A DNA stretch of 64,000 nt from Utricularia gibba (Eukaryota > Streptophyta > Magnoliopsida > Lamiales > Lentibulariaceae). Location: assembly GCA_002189035.1 (NCBI GenBank), contig NEEC01000010.1, forward strand, positions 682,001 through 746,000, written 5' to 3'. The notes beneath the pieces were generated by a model. That model did no database searches, had not been told where the DNA came from, and saw only the letters and a program-made list of their open reading frames with translations. This document shows positions 22,805-34,745 of this stretch, one piece after another (position 1 is the first letter of the stretch; every line of letters starts with the position of its first letter). Both the position numbers and the translations under genes were made by a program.

Positions 22805-23972
22805 TGATAAGTGATTTTATGTCACTTATATTTGTGCTTTTTAAGACTCACTTAGATGAGTTTTACATTTTTTTTATCTCACTTTTCCTATATTTTTAGA
22901 AGATTTTTATATCTTTCATATCACTTTGATCTTTTTGGAGGGAAAGTGTGTTTTGTGATTTTTCAAGACAATTTTGACATAATTTAGAGGAATTTCGAGC
23001 TACTTTGATGGAGGCAAAGATTTGGTCTATCCAGATGAAAACTTGATCAAAGATTCTCGGATAAGATAAGATTCGCATCTTATCTCGGAAAATTTAATCT
23101 TATCCTACAAGATCTATATCAAAACTTAGAATATCTGGATGGAAGATTTGATATGAGCCCATCAAGAAAGCCCAACAAATCCTCATTATCATATAAAGAT
23201 CAGAGCCCGAAGATCGAACTAAGAGTCAGAGTCGACGATCAGAGAGTCACTTTTAGGGTTTAGAGTCGAGTCTAGCATGTTTTGGATTCCTTTCCTTTCG
23301 TTTTTCATCAACTTTTGTTGTTTAGAGTCAAGCATGCGCATGTGAGCACTTGCGGCTGAAGATCTGCTGTGAAGCCTTGCTTGTGCAAGTTCTGCGTGTG
23401 TGACTGTCTTACTATGTTTTTCAGCATTTAATTTGAGGTCTGATTCTGTTTTTTGCAATGTTTTCTTTACCAACGTGATCTTTATTACCATATAACCCTA
23501 AGGGAGTGTGGGAGAATCAAAGGTTGACATCAAGCACATTAGGAGAAGGGCTCAATCGGACATCGTTGATAAGACACATTCTGTCTAATATGTCTGCGAG
23601 GTGAGAGGTATAGGGATTAGATTTGGGTGTGGGAAAAACATGGGTTATCACAAGAGGTGAAATGGCTCTGGTAGCATGATTGATTTCATAATCCCACAAA
23701 ACAAGAGACGGTGCTATAACAATCACCGAGTAGCACTGTTTTAGCATAACACCTCCAAAGCTTGTGCAAGCAGATCAGTTTTCAAGGTTTGCACACACTC
23801 AATGGCGAGATCCAATGCCACTTTTTCTTATTGTCTTCAAAACCAGCTCTTTCTTTTTTTTGAGTCTTTTTTACGTCTTTGTTTTGAAAAAAAATTCCAA
23901 TAACAATTCCCTGTAGATATGATCTTATTTTATTATTTCGACGGTTTTTGTGCACTTGTAGAATCTCCATCA
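22805..23972 (+). repeat. full-length R-family LTR (R-b), plus-oriented, within R-outer
   Basis: It starts TGATAAGTGATTTTATG and ends GAATCTCCATCA, giving TGAT..ATCA ends over 1168 bp. It is the reverse complement of the R copy at 61577-62745. Core-promoter-like CATATAAAG lies at 23190-23198. The tail near 23900 has the CAATTCCCTGTAGATATGATC word common near the 3' end of plant gypsy LTRs. The flanks AACAA and AAAAA differ at one base, so a decayed target duplication is possible. No primer site or polypurine tract adjoins, so a solo LTR is most likely. Confidence 0.8.
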
Positions 23973-23977
23973 AAAAA

Positions 23978-24534
23978 AATTAAACTTCAAATTAAATATT
24001 GAATAACATGATAAAACAATTACACGTGCAGGACTTGTGCAAGCAAGCTTCACCGCAAGCATCTACGCATGCATGCTTGACTTTAATATGAAATTAAATA
24101 CTAAAATATAGAAAAATAAGGAAGAAAATTGGTCAAAGATGTTTCTAATGGTTGAGTGAGTGGGGTATTTATAAAAAAAGAAGATTCGAATATTATGTTA
24201 AACTTGCTTTATAGGATTGAATAAGATCTTTTGCCAAATTTGTTTTATCTAAATCTTTAAGAATCATTTTAAAATCCTTATCTAGTCTACGAATCTTGGA
24301 CTGAGATTCATGCCTTATCAAATATATAAATTGTTGGATTTTGATTTCTCCTCAAATCAATCCAAAAATATTTTAAAAATTTAAAAAATACACTTTTCTG
24401 CAAAAAAAATCAAATTAGTGTAAAAAATGTAAAATCAATTAAAAATAATGAGAAAATGGAATATAAGGTAGGTAAAAACAACCCTCAAGAGTTATGGAAT
24501 ACCATATTTTAAAACAATACAAAACCAATTATCA
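23978..24534 (-). repeat. R-family LTR, piece 2 of the split copy (R-outer)
   Basis: It aligns with 62125-62720 of the R copy at 61577 (shared ACACGTGCAGGACTTG and a GTATTTATA stretch) and ends CCAATTATCA. The next five bases, GTCTC (24535-24539), equal the five before piece 1 (16376-16380). This closes one minus-oriented solo LTR interrupted by 7.3 kb of younger insertions. Confidence 0.8.
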
Positions 24535-24539
24535 GTCTC

Positions 24540-24835
24540 ACAACAATAGATTAAAAATAATGAGTGTAATGTAATTTGAGAACAATGTTCATATTTTGAG
24601 TTTTTGAATAACTTCATATTTATCAAGTTTTACTAATAATATTTAGTGTGATCGCTTATTTTCATCTTCTTTTTGTTTCTTTCAGTGTAGCACCATATTC
24701 CATATATTGCATTGCAAAGACATTGATTCATTCAGAAACATTCTTCTTAAGTGAAAGATTGTTTCATTGGAAACTAACAAATTGATTTGTCAAATATTTA
24801 TAATTTGGAGGGTCATGTCAAGTGGTATGAGACAC
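24540..24835 (+). repeat. right piece of degenerate terminal repeat D1
   Basis: About 65% similar by eye to 35577-35848 in direct orientation (for example CTTCTTAAGTGAAAGATTGTTTC versus TTTCTTAAGTAAGAGGATTGCTTT). Together with 16325-16380 it forms one D copy split by R-outer. I infer it is part of the 5' LTR of the gypsy remnant at 25.9-30.6 kb. Confidence 0.55.
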
Positions 24836-25680
24836 AATCTTTTTCTTCTTCATTTCACACTCATTTGTGTTGTTTCTACTGTATAAAACAGAAAAAAGAA
24901 ATCATTCTCATTTATTCTTATGATCCTTTGTTATTGCTGAAATCAAAACAAAAAAAGGTTTCTCTTCTTATTCTTCTTCTCATATAACTCTGCTTTTACT
25001 TATTGTTATAAAAAAAAAACAGTGTGTTTGAAGGAAAAAAGAAGGGAAAGGATCATGAATTCGTCCATTTTTCTTCTTAAAAAACAATTTTCTTTTCTAA
25101 TTTTAGAAGCAATGATAATTTCTAGTTTGAGAAAGTAATCCAATCTTTTAATTTCATATGCTATTCTTTTTTTTTTCTATTTCAACAAGTAAACCTTTTT
25201 ATTTTTATTATCAATTTCAATATATTTCTTTCTCTTTTATAAGACATAATTTCAATCATATATAGTCCTTACTATTTCTATATTTATTTTTTATTTATCA
25301 CCAAATCTTGCAAGAGCAAGTATTATTTTATCCTTTCTTAATTACTTTTACTCAACCTCATCTTTTTTGTTACATGTTACATAGCTTTGTCCTATTTTAA
25401 GAAGCAATTTTAATTTCACTTAAGGTCTGTTTGGAAGTGATTCTCTTTTTAAAAAGTAATTCCAAAAATCAAATTACTACCAAAGAGTACAAGTTTTTGC
25501 TTCAAATGGTATAGATGTTATAGAAAAATATATAGAAAAATTAGATGTTATAGATGTAGTTTCATGCTCAATGATATATGCAAAGTGAGTTCAAGTTCCT
25601 AAACACAGTTTTGGAGTAAATTTACATCAAATTAGAGGAACATGAACAATATTTAAACAACTATGAAAAGAAAAGAGAAG
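24836..25680. other. AT-rich stretch, probable remains of gypsy 5' LTR/leader
   Basis: T-rich and A-rich runs dominate, with no coding domain. It lies between D1 and the gag remnant, where the LTR end and leader of the old gypsy element would be, but no primer site can be recognised. Confidence 0.3.
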
Positions 25681-25689
25681 AAAATGGAT

Positions 25690-26830
25690 CTCGTAATAAA
25701 GGAAAAACACGAGTGTATTGGACAGAGGCAATACATTATGGGATAAATAATTGGAATGTGATTATCAACTAGGTATGCGTGATCAATGAACATGAAATGC
25801 TTTTACTAATGATCCTATACATGATTGCTCCAATGGTGATGATGTGGAAAGAAGATACTAAAGAAATCAAAAGGCCAGTTCCATATGGAGAAAATGATGA
25901 AAGACCAAGACGCAAGCATGTGCAAGATAAAGAATTTGATGATATCAAGGTGAAAATACCTATGTTTCATCTTTCAAGGTAAAAGTGATCCAAATATGTA
26001 TTTGGAATGGAAGACCTATGTGGAGAATGTATTTCATTGCCACAATTATTTTAATGCGAAGAAGATCATGTTAACTATTGTTGAGTTCAAAGACTATGCC
26101 ATCACTTTATGAGATAAGAAAGTGCTTAACAGAAGATGCAATGATTAGGAATCAATTCGAATATGGATTGAGATGAAGAGGATATTCACAAAGAGATTTA
26201 TCCCAAGGCACTATCAAAGAAATTTGTACCAAAACTTATGAAAGATCACACAAGGGAATAACACCATGGAAGAGCATTGGGAATAAATGCAAGTATTAAT
26301 GGTTTGAGCCAACATTATAGAGGATATAGAAGCTACTATGACAAGGTTCTTTTACAGTCTAAAAGATTTGACTGAAAAAAAGAGGTGAATAAACAAATAG
26401 TAAATAAAAAAGAACATGAGTGTCTCGTGAAAAATTGAGTAATATGAAAAGTGTTTTATATGTAAAAAAATCCAATTCTCTTACTCGTATTGAAAGAGCC
26501 CATGTCATATGACTCTCACTCACAACAAGATCTTCTAATTTATCTTAAGTTGTTTTGCACGAGTTCATTGATGTTTTCTATAAGGAACTATCTAGGTTAC
26601 CACCGTACAAGTAAATTGAGCATCAAATAGAATTTGTTCTAAGTTCTCAAATTCCAAATGATACAACATAAATGGCATATCTATTGGAAATAAAGGTGAT
26701 TCAACACCAATTAGAGGAACTCATAGTCAACGATTTAGTGAGGAAAAGGGTTCATTTATGTTCCATTCTGGTGATAATAGACTCAAGATAGGACAGAACA
26801 TGAAGGATGTGCATAGATTGTAATAACATA
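25690..26830 (+). pseudogene. gypsy (Tekay/del-like) gag and RT-start remnant
   Basis: Gag pieces read KVKIPMFH, YLEWKTYVENVFHCHNYFN, EFKDYAIT and EMKRIFTKRFIPRHYQRNLY, matching the retrotransposon gag domain of plant chromoviruses. About 26590-26825 shows IEHQIEFVLSSQIPND, IKVIQHQLEELIVNDLVRK and RMCIDCNN, the start of a gypsy RT. Stops are frequent. Sequence then changes to an LTR-like repeat. Confidence 0.7.
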
Positions 26831-26844
26831 TATTTTTGAGTGTT

Positions 26845-27504
26845 TAATGATAGGAAAATGATTAATATTTTGTTATAAAACATGGATTTTATTAAGTATT
26901 TCTGTGTTTTTGTGACTAGCACTATTATATCCGTCTTTTATTTTGTAGTTGAGAGTAAATCATAGATTTAGTCTCAATCTTAGTTCTAATCATTCTCTTG
27001 AGCAATGCAGCACGTTTTAGCAACTCAAATCCCAATGAGGTGAAATAGAATAGTGAAGCTACAGAAGATGTGGACAAAAACTGAATGAAGAACACGAAAT
27101 CCCAAGGTGAAGAAAGAAGAAGATTTTTGGAATAATAAGAAAGAGAAAATATCTACACATTTGGAAGAACACGCCACAAACTTCTTGGGGGGGGGGGGGG
27201 GGGGGAGGGAGAGATCTAAGAAAAACTTATAGGAAGAACGAAGAAGACGAATCAGGAACCAAGCCCTCTTTTGAAAACTTCTTTTACTGATGAAAAACTT
27301 ATTTTGTTGTTTCTTTTCTGGCTATTAACTTGTGGAATGAAGATGGTTTTCATGTTATGTTATGCAAATGTTTTATTTTCCTTAATATTAGTAGCTAAGC
27401 ATCTAGGGGTGCCTTGAGAGCAAAATTGGGGGATAGTATGCAAATCATTTTCTTGATTTTGTTAACCATAAATCACACTACTTCATTAACAAAGTATGAT
27501 AGAT
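26845..27504 (+). repeat. L-type LTR, left piece (L-c), interrupted by S-a
   Basis: Its layout matches the L-type sequence at 62746-64000: an early hairpin (26949-26977), then a purine-rich leader, then AACTT..GAATGAA and AAGCATCTAGGGGTGCCTT, which parallels AAGCATGAGTGGCTAGAGTC..GATGCCTT at 63478. It ends in TAGAT (27500-27504), the target duplication of S-a, and continues after 28815. Confidence 0.55.
27187..27205 (+). repeat. run of 19 G
   Basis: An uninterrupted G19 homopolymer inside the L-type repeat, on the plus strand. Length may be unreliable in the assembly. Confidence 0.8.
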
Positions 27505-28815
27505 TGTTGCCTGTCGTTTCCTCAACAAATTTTAAATATTTAAAATGTAAAACACAAAAAAGCATAGTACGAGTATCGATCTCAATGAGTTGTTTTTCGT
27601 GAAAAGTGTTTTGTAAGAAACTTCTACAAAATGTCACGGTTTTGTAAAAGGGGATTGGTGAATTGCAGAAATAAAAGTTACAATCTAAGTGATGGGCCTT
27701 GATTACGGGACGCAGTTCCTAGGAATGAGATTCCATCTCCTTCCATTGTCCATCCTTGCTTCGGCTTTTACTGATTTCTTTCGAATAGCTGATTATAGGA
27801 GCAAGGAATAGCCTCCTCTCCCATACACTCTGATTGACAAGGAGGCACGGGAATAGCCTCATGTGATTCCCCCTAGGACAATTAGGAAGACAAGAGGATT
27901 GCCTTCGATTGCCTTTAAAACCGAATTGTGCACGTGTGCCCAGCTGTTGCCAATGGCCAGTGGTAGGTCCGAGGTCACAACCTGTCCACTGTCGTGGTAC
28001 CTAAGTCACAAACAATCCACTACTTCCCTCGCACCGGTAGGGTTGGAGTTGGTACTCTTCACCTTGATCTTCACCAAAATCCGTAAGGAGTGGCCTGCTA
28101 CTCACGGACCTTGACTAAGAGTCATTACAGAAAGACTGCAACAAGACGCGTGAAAGTATGCATAATCCAATATGAATTCAGTGAAGAACCGAGTGTATTG
28201 CTCAAGACTTGGAAGAAAACTTTATCTTCTCCTAGAAACTAAAGGGTTTTAGCTCGAAAGTGCCATGAAAACAGAAACGAAAAGGAAGCTAAGTGTTCTT
28301 CCTTCTTGGAAAAGGGAGGAAGAACTAAAAAGTTCTAAGTACAAAGAGAAATTGTCAAAAGTTCGAAACTACATGCTCCAATTGGCTTTTATATCACTTT
28401 CCATATGCATTAACTCCTTTGAGTCCCCTTCCCATCATTCCTTCTGTCTTGCGTGCGCCAATAGCTTTCCTTTGCGTGCAAGTTAACGCTCAATCATTGC
28501 TACAGACTCTGACATGCCGTAAGTCAAGCGCCTTGACCAGTGTCAGTCTTTCGCTCACAATCGTTCCAAGTCACGTACAAGGCACGAAAAGTCAGAGTTT
28601 GACCTCTTGCAATACTCCTGCAACACTCTACGACAGTCTCCTGACATCTCTCGGTCAAAGAGCACGAAAAAAGATAGAAAATATATACAAAACAAGAAAA
28701 TAAGATTTTTCTATGGAAAATCAAGTAGTTATGAATATAATTCCTAATTGAACGACTTAATACATAATTAACATATAATAATATCTAATAAATAACTAGA
28801 AAATGACCATTAACA
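27505..28815 (-). repeat. S-family solo LTR (S-a) with TAGAT target duplication
   Basis: It begins TGTTGCCTGTCG and ends ATTAACA, with TAGAT at 27500-27504 and again at 28816-28820. It is homologous to 30757-32104 throughout, for example CTATAACCGAG-like and GGCACGGGAATAGCC words. The orientation is minus, judged from the reversed LTR-end motif near 27560. No coding domain. Confidence 0.85.
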
Positions 28816-29180
28816 TAGATCCAAAAGGGGGAGATAGTGACATTTATCTTATACAACTCTAATTAGAGGTAAACCGAAGATTAGGGAAAAACAAGAGTTT
28901 GGGGAAACCTAGACTTTTACTTGTTAGATACATGATTTGTGGTTTAGATAAGGTTGTTTTAGTTATAAGTATGCAGCCCCTGAAAGTCCCAAGGCATCAC
29001 TGTGTTAATTTGAGATAAAGAACTACTTTTACTTATTTCTTGCCTTTCTACATATTATTGTAAAACTATTAGTCTTAGTATCGATTAAATCTTTCAACCT
29101 TGACAAAAACATTATGCATCGACCTTCACACAACATGCACATAGCTCTTTGTATTCAACTCTTGTCCGCTATGCTCATAT
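28816..29180 (+). repeat. L-type LTR, right piece (L-c)
   Basis: Continues L-c after S-a, beginning with the second TAGAT. Segments such as AAGTATGCAGCCCCTGAAAG..CTTGCCTTTCTACATATTATTG parallel CACCCGCAGACCCTTAAGG..CTTACCTACCTTGTTTACTG at 63880-63980. The right edge is approximate. Confidence 0.45.
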
Positions 29181-29189
29181 TTGGTGTAT

Positions 29190-30560
29190 GATTAGATGTG
29201 AATTACATTTATAAATTTATTTGATAGAAGAATTTGCAATTTTAACGACTTGCATAATTTTTCATTTATTAGATTGTGAGGCACCAAATAACAATTAAGT
29301 GCAACCATCTTTTACATAAACTTGATGATATGCTAGATAAATTATATAGATCATACATTTTTAACAATAAAAGAGTTTTATACTCTTCATCATGATTTTA
29401 AAAATATCTATCTTTCGTATGAAAATAAACACCATGACCTTATTATTGACAAAATGATTTACTTTTTGAAAAGAATGTTTTATACATTCCTCAATATTCT
29501 AATATTGAGTTTTTGGTAAGAGAGGCCCATAATGGAAGACTTATGGAAGATTTTGGGGTCAACAAGACTTTGACATACTCCAACAACATTTCTATATGTC
29601 ACATATGAGAACTAATATTGAATGGATATGTGGATGATGTTTAGTATGCAATAGAGTTAAATCAATATCCACTTCTCAAGGAATATAAACTCCTCTTCTT
29701 GCTTATTTATTCTTGGTTTGATCTTTTTATGGATTTTGTATTAGGTTTACCAAAGTTTCAAAAGGAAGTGTACTTAATATTTCTACTAGTTGGCAGGTTT
29801 TCAAAAATGACATATTTCATTTTACAAGATTGATGATGTGACTTATGCCATTGACTTGTTATTTACGTAGATTTTCAGACTTCATGACATGCCACTTGCC
29901 ATTATAAGTGATCTAAATACCAAGTGTCTCAACCACTTATGGCGCACATTTGAAAGCAAATTAGGAATAAAACTTCTTTTTTCCCACCACCTATCACCTA
30001 CAAATCATCGGAGAAATCGAGGTAACAAATTAAACCCTATGGATTTAATCCTCGTGCTTCTATAGAATTGTTCATACTATGAGTTTCACAATTCAACGGT
30101 GCCAAATAGAGTAGACGCCATCAAAAGACTTCATGAGAAGGTTTGATACTAACTTGAAACAAAAAACACGTACTATGCAGCAAAAGTGAATAAATATAGA
30201 ATGAAGATTATACTTAAATCAAAAGATTAGGTTTAGGTACACTTCGTAAATGGCACAAGTGACATGGGACTACATTACAAAAGGAATACAACTCTTTGCC
30301 TACAAGTGTATATCGATAGTGATTATGTAGGTGATTTATCAGATCTGCAAGGAAGGATACCAAAACAAAGACAATCGAAACTTTCACAATGAGGAGATGA
30401 TTCATTTCAAGTTATTAAAAAGATCAGTGACAATGCTTACAAAATTATCTTACCAGGTGAATTCGATATTCATTCTACTTTAAACATCGTTGACTCGATT
30501 CCATAGATGATTTAAGAATGAATCAACTAAAATAAGGAGGAGAGAGGGATGATGAAAGTA
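29190..30560 (+). pseudogene. gypsy (Tekay/del-like) RT and integrase remnant
   Basis: Begins with an RT piece, DCEAPNNN followed in another frame by LDDMLDKLY (29265-29350). Integrase follows: GRLMEDFGVNKTL near 29540, MDFVLGLPKFQKEV near 29720, VGRFSKMTYFI, then RLHDMPLAIISDLNTK and KLGIKLLFSHHLSP. DSFQVIKKISDNAYKIILPG near 30402 is the integrase C-terminal segment typical of chromovirus-type gypsy. Many stops. Same orientation as the gag piece at 25.7-26.8 kb. The DC..NN motif of RT occurs in both, so this may be two elements rather than one split copy. Confidence 0.75.
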
Positions 30561-30756
30561 TCAATATTAAAGATATAGAGAATGAAGATGAAATACATAA
30601 GACCAATGATTATAGATTAATTTCATTGAAGCTAATCATTAGATCAAGGATAGAAAAAAATCAAGAGTTTTTTAAGAGATTATAAACTAGAGGTGGGCAT
30701 AGGTAGGTACAAGCTGACTTGCTCGACCCGTGGGTCAACCCCACTATATGCATATG

Positions 30757-32104
30757 TGATGCGTGTCGTTTTCACAACAAATTTTAATATTTTTAAAACT
30801 CTTAAAACACAAAAGCATAATACGGGTGTCGAACGCAGGGAGTTTTTTTTCAGTGAAAGGTGATGTTACACCGAATACAACTGTCACGATTTATAAACGG
30901 TTTTGTATCGTAAAGGTGTGAGAAACGTAAATGATGAAGCTTGAGTAAGGAGATAAGAGGGTTGTAAACAAACAATAGAAATAAACGTAAGCAATGAACC
31001 TTAAATAAAGCGAATGTTCCTGGGTTTGGAATCCTGCCCAGCTATGTTTGTTGCGTCTTCACTCTTCTCTAGTCTTCTCGAGTACTCGGTTATAGGAGTA
31101 AGGAATTGCCTACCCTCTCTTACACTCTCTTGCAAGAAGGCACGGGAATAGCCCGATGTTGCTCCTTTGGACGAACGTGAGAATAAGAGGTCTTGCCAGC
31201 GTACCCTCACGGCCGAATTGCACGTGTGTGCCCGAGTATTGCCAATGACCCAATGAGTCCAGATACGAGGTCACTATCTGTCCATTGATCCTGAGGTATG
31301 GCCATAGACAAAACGTTGTCTTCCTCCTGTCAAAAGGGCATGAGTTGGTGCTCTCCACCTTACTCCTCTCCAAAACTCGCGGGTAGTAATCAGCTAACCA
31401 TGAATCTTGAATAAGGGGGCTGTTACAGAAAGATTGTAACATGGTTATGCTAAGACATACGGAACCCGTTCGGATTCAGAGAAAATATGAAGATAAGCTA
31501 ACGAAACATAGATCTGGGAGTATCCCAACCTGAAACAGAAGTTTCTAGCCACGAACGGCCATACAAACTAAAGGAAATGAAAGCAGATTCTAGAGAGAAG
31601 CTAGAGGAAAATCCACTAGAGAGAGAAACAAAAGTCTAATACTAAACTCAAACTAACTAAACTTGTCTGAACTAAACTGAGCTGAACTATTTTGGCTGAG
31701 TTTTCATGTTCCTCTAGTTTTGCTGGACTGGAGTGACTTGCAAGCAAACATTTGCTCTGACACTGATATGCTAATGATTTCGCATGTCAGAGACTCCCGT
31801 GTTCTGCATGTCAAGGCTCATGATTAAACATCTGTAGTCTTACAGAAATCAAGTGACTATCAGTTCAGAAAGATCCATTTTGTCGCCATCTACTACCCTT
31901 GTTCTCTCACTTCATGCCACGTGTGTGCCTCTAGAATAACTTAAATAAAACTAACAAAAATATTAAATAAATGACAAAATTTAGGATAATTACCATAAAC
32001 TAAATAAAATCTAAATCTCATATTATAGACTTCTAATTAGATAGTTCTAATCACATTTAAATAAAAAAAAAACCTAAAAAATAGTGAGAAAATGACACTT
32101 AACA
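30757..32104 (-). repeat. S-family solo LTR (S-b) inside the hAT element, ATATG duplication
   Basis: Starts TGATGCGTGTCGTTTTC and ends GACACTTAACA, flanked by ATATG at 30752-30756 and 32105-32109. Homologous along its length to S-a. It lies 69 bp inside the hAT left end, so it inserted after the hAT. Confidence 0.88.
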
Positions 32105-32775
32105 ATATGGGTCACCAATACCCATATTGCACAAGTAGAGGATGAGTCACGTGAAAACAAGAATGGTTTAACCCGCCGAATTGAGCAAACCCGTAAAGGA
32201 CTAATCAAAGTTGGGATAAATTTCAGACCAAGCATGAGACCTGGCCCATTATAAGCCCCACACCAAGGATGGGATGTGGATGAGGGCGAGCCTTCCCGTT
32301 AGGGTGCAGTGCTTTATTAATTGCGATTGAATGTGTAACAGAGAGGTAGAGGACATGAGGAAATCATTTTCTAAGACACGGGGCACATTCATAACGCGCT
32401 CCTTCCATTTGTTACATTGGAATTCATTTTTTAATCTCTAGACCTAATTATGCTGATGGGCTACCCATTAAGATAGTTGAGTCTACGGTTTGAAAAATGA
32501 GAATTAGTGTTTAGTAGTGCAGTGGCTTTTTTCAATCAACTTCTTCTCCCCAAATCCTCAATTTGAACTTGTGGTTACTCAAATCTCTCCTTGAAATATT
32601 GTTAAACTATAACTTCAAAGCGGGTTTTTGAAGAGTGTGAAACTTGAAAAGAGATGAGTTACATATACTTTTTTTTTGTGTTTAACAATTGTTCTTTTTT
32701 CTAGTTTTGAAGCTTCATTCTATCAAAACAAAATGATGACATTTTGCTGTAATTTCTTGATTTTAAGAGGTGAAT
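32105..32775. other. non-coding 5' region of the hAT element
   Basis: GGGTC/ACCCG-rich subterminal sequence followed by AT-rich leader. No coding domain until the ATG at 32776. Confidence 0.45.
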
Positions 32776-34745
32776 ATGACTGAGCAATCATCCAATCCTT
32801 TGGTGTCTCATCTTATGGTTGATTTGGATGATAAATCTGAATTTCCCTTGAATGATTTTGGAATTCCAGAGGCTAGCTCATCTTTAAACAAAAGAAAACA
32901 TGAATATTGTTGGCATGAGCACCTTGCATGATTTGGTAAAAGAAAAGGTAATATGCAAATATTGTCGTGTTTCTTATAAGCATGGAAAAAGTAGTTCAAC
33001 TTTGAATTTTTCAAAATATACAATGAACAAACATATTGATAGATATACTAGTAATACTTTTCAGTCTACTTTGAATGTTGTTGGAGTTAATTTCGCTACT
33101 AAATTTACTTTCGATAATTAATTAGCTCAAGTCGATTATGTTCTTGCTTTGCTATCTGGTAGTAATCCTTTTACTGAAATTGAAAATCCATTCATGTCAA
33201 ATTTTTTAAAAACTTATTTGCAACCTCATTTCATGTCTTTTTCTGAAGAAAAACTGTTTGAATTGCTTTTGATCAATTTGAAAAGAGAAAAAAAAACTTT
33301 AATTTCTTCATTTGAATCTCTAAAATGTTACTTTGCATTGGCTGCTGATGGTTGGCATGATAATAATGACGAGAGTAAGTTGTTGTCATTGCTAATTCAC
33401 TTGATGATTTATGGATTATATAAAAAAGAGTTTTATCCTTTAGATCTCATGACACTCTACATGTTGGTGCTCAGATTGCTCAATTTATTACTAGTGTTTG
33501 TGTTGAATATGATATTGTTGAATGTGCATTTTCTATTACTCTAATTAATTTTTCTCGCAATTCAAATGTTATTTCAGCCTTGAAATCTTACGTTAATCCT
33601 CCATTAGGTGGTGTCTTTTTTCATTCAAGATATGTGTGCCATATTTTCAAATATATGTGTGAAGATGTTTTACGAATATATGATTTTGCAGATACTGTTA
33701 TTTTATTACATAAAGTTAGAAAAAAAAATATACTCCTGAAAAATCCATTTTCAAAAATCTTTGTGAGGTTAGGGGCATTGCATATAGAACTTGAAAAAAA
33801 AATTGTTCAACTAGATAGAATTCTATTATTCACATGCTTAGGTCTTTATTTACATATTAGAGTATTATTCCCTTATTTATGAGAATGTATATTGATAAAA
33901 AAATTTCAATTTATTCTGAAATATTTTTGAAATTTTAGACTTTGTGTGAAATGTTTGATGTTTGTTAGATCTACACTATTTTTATTTAGTGGTTGTTATT
34001 ATCCCACAACTCATTTAGTACTATTAGCTTTGGTTACCATTTCAAGTATATTTATAAAATATATTGAAGTTGAGTTTTTATCAGAAACTATTATAGTTAT
34101 GGTTGAAAAACTTGTTGAGTATTTTCTTAATGTTTCTATTCTATTACTTGTCTCTAGTATACTTGATCCAAGAGTTAAAGCTAATGGTTCACAAATTGGT
34201 TTGAAAGATTATTATTCTTATGTTTGTTCTCTTAGGTTTCCATTATGTCAATCTAATGTTCAATATAGATATATGTAACTGCTATCACTACTTTAAATTA
34301 TTTGTATGATTTGTTTGAGGTTGAGACTCATTATGTTAGATCTGTTTTTGAGGTGGATAAATCTGGCCAACCTTCGAGAACAGATGATTTTTATGCTATA
34401 CTATGGTTCCAACTTCTCTCAGCGAGATTGCTTTGTACAATACAATGCATCAAGTGCAGCATAAATGAGACAACTTTGACATTTTGGTTTGGTGGATGGG
34501 TCAGTCCTCAATTTATTTGACTTTGGCGGCAGTGGTAGAGCAATTCTCACATCCTCTATATCTACAGTTGTATCAGAAAGTGCATTTAGTTTAAGTCGGT
34601 GAGTAATGACACCAATGCAGCTCAAATTAGCAGATACAACATTGGAGGTTTGCATTTGTTTGAATGATTGGATAGGAGCAGGCCATAGAATGCAAAATCT
34701 TATCTTAAATGAAAATAATGATGACAACGACGAACATAATGGTTC
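32776..34745 (+). pseudogene. hAT transposase remnant (BED finger, hAT body, C-terminal dimerisation)
   Basis: An ATG at 32776 opens MTEQSSNPLVSHLMVDLDDK. A BED zinc finger follows in another frame: VICKYCRVSYKHGKSS with NKHIDR as the His side. The body has NPFMSNFLKTYLQPHF, LKREKKTLISSFESL and LAADGWHDNN, equivalent to the TTDMWT region of hAT transposases. The C-terminal dimerisation region near 34540-34690 reads TVVSESAFSLSR, then MQLKLADTTLEVCICLNDWI, matching the SESAFS...CLQDW signature. At least five stops or frameshifts. Confidence 0.85.

Noticed and set aside
23219-23491. Minus-strand 90-codon frame in R-b, with a homologous plus-strand frame at 62081-62311
   Set aside because: The two frames look like a conserved protein only because both are the same LTR repeat. 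No domain, and the other R copies do not keep it open.
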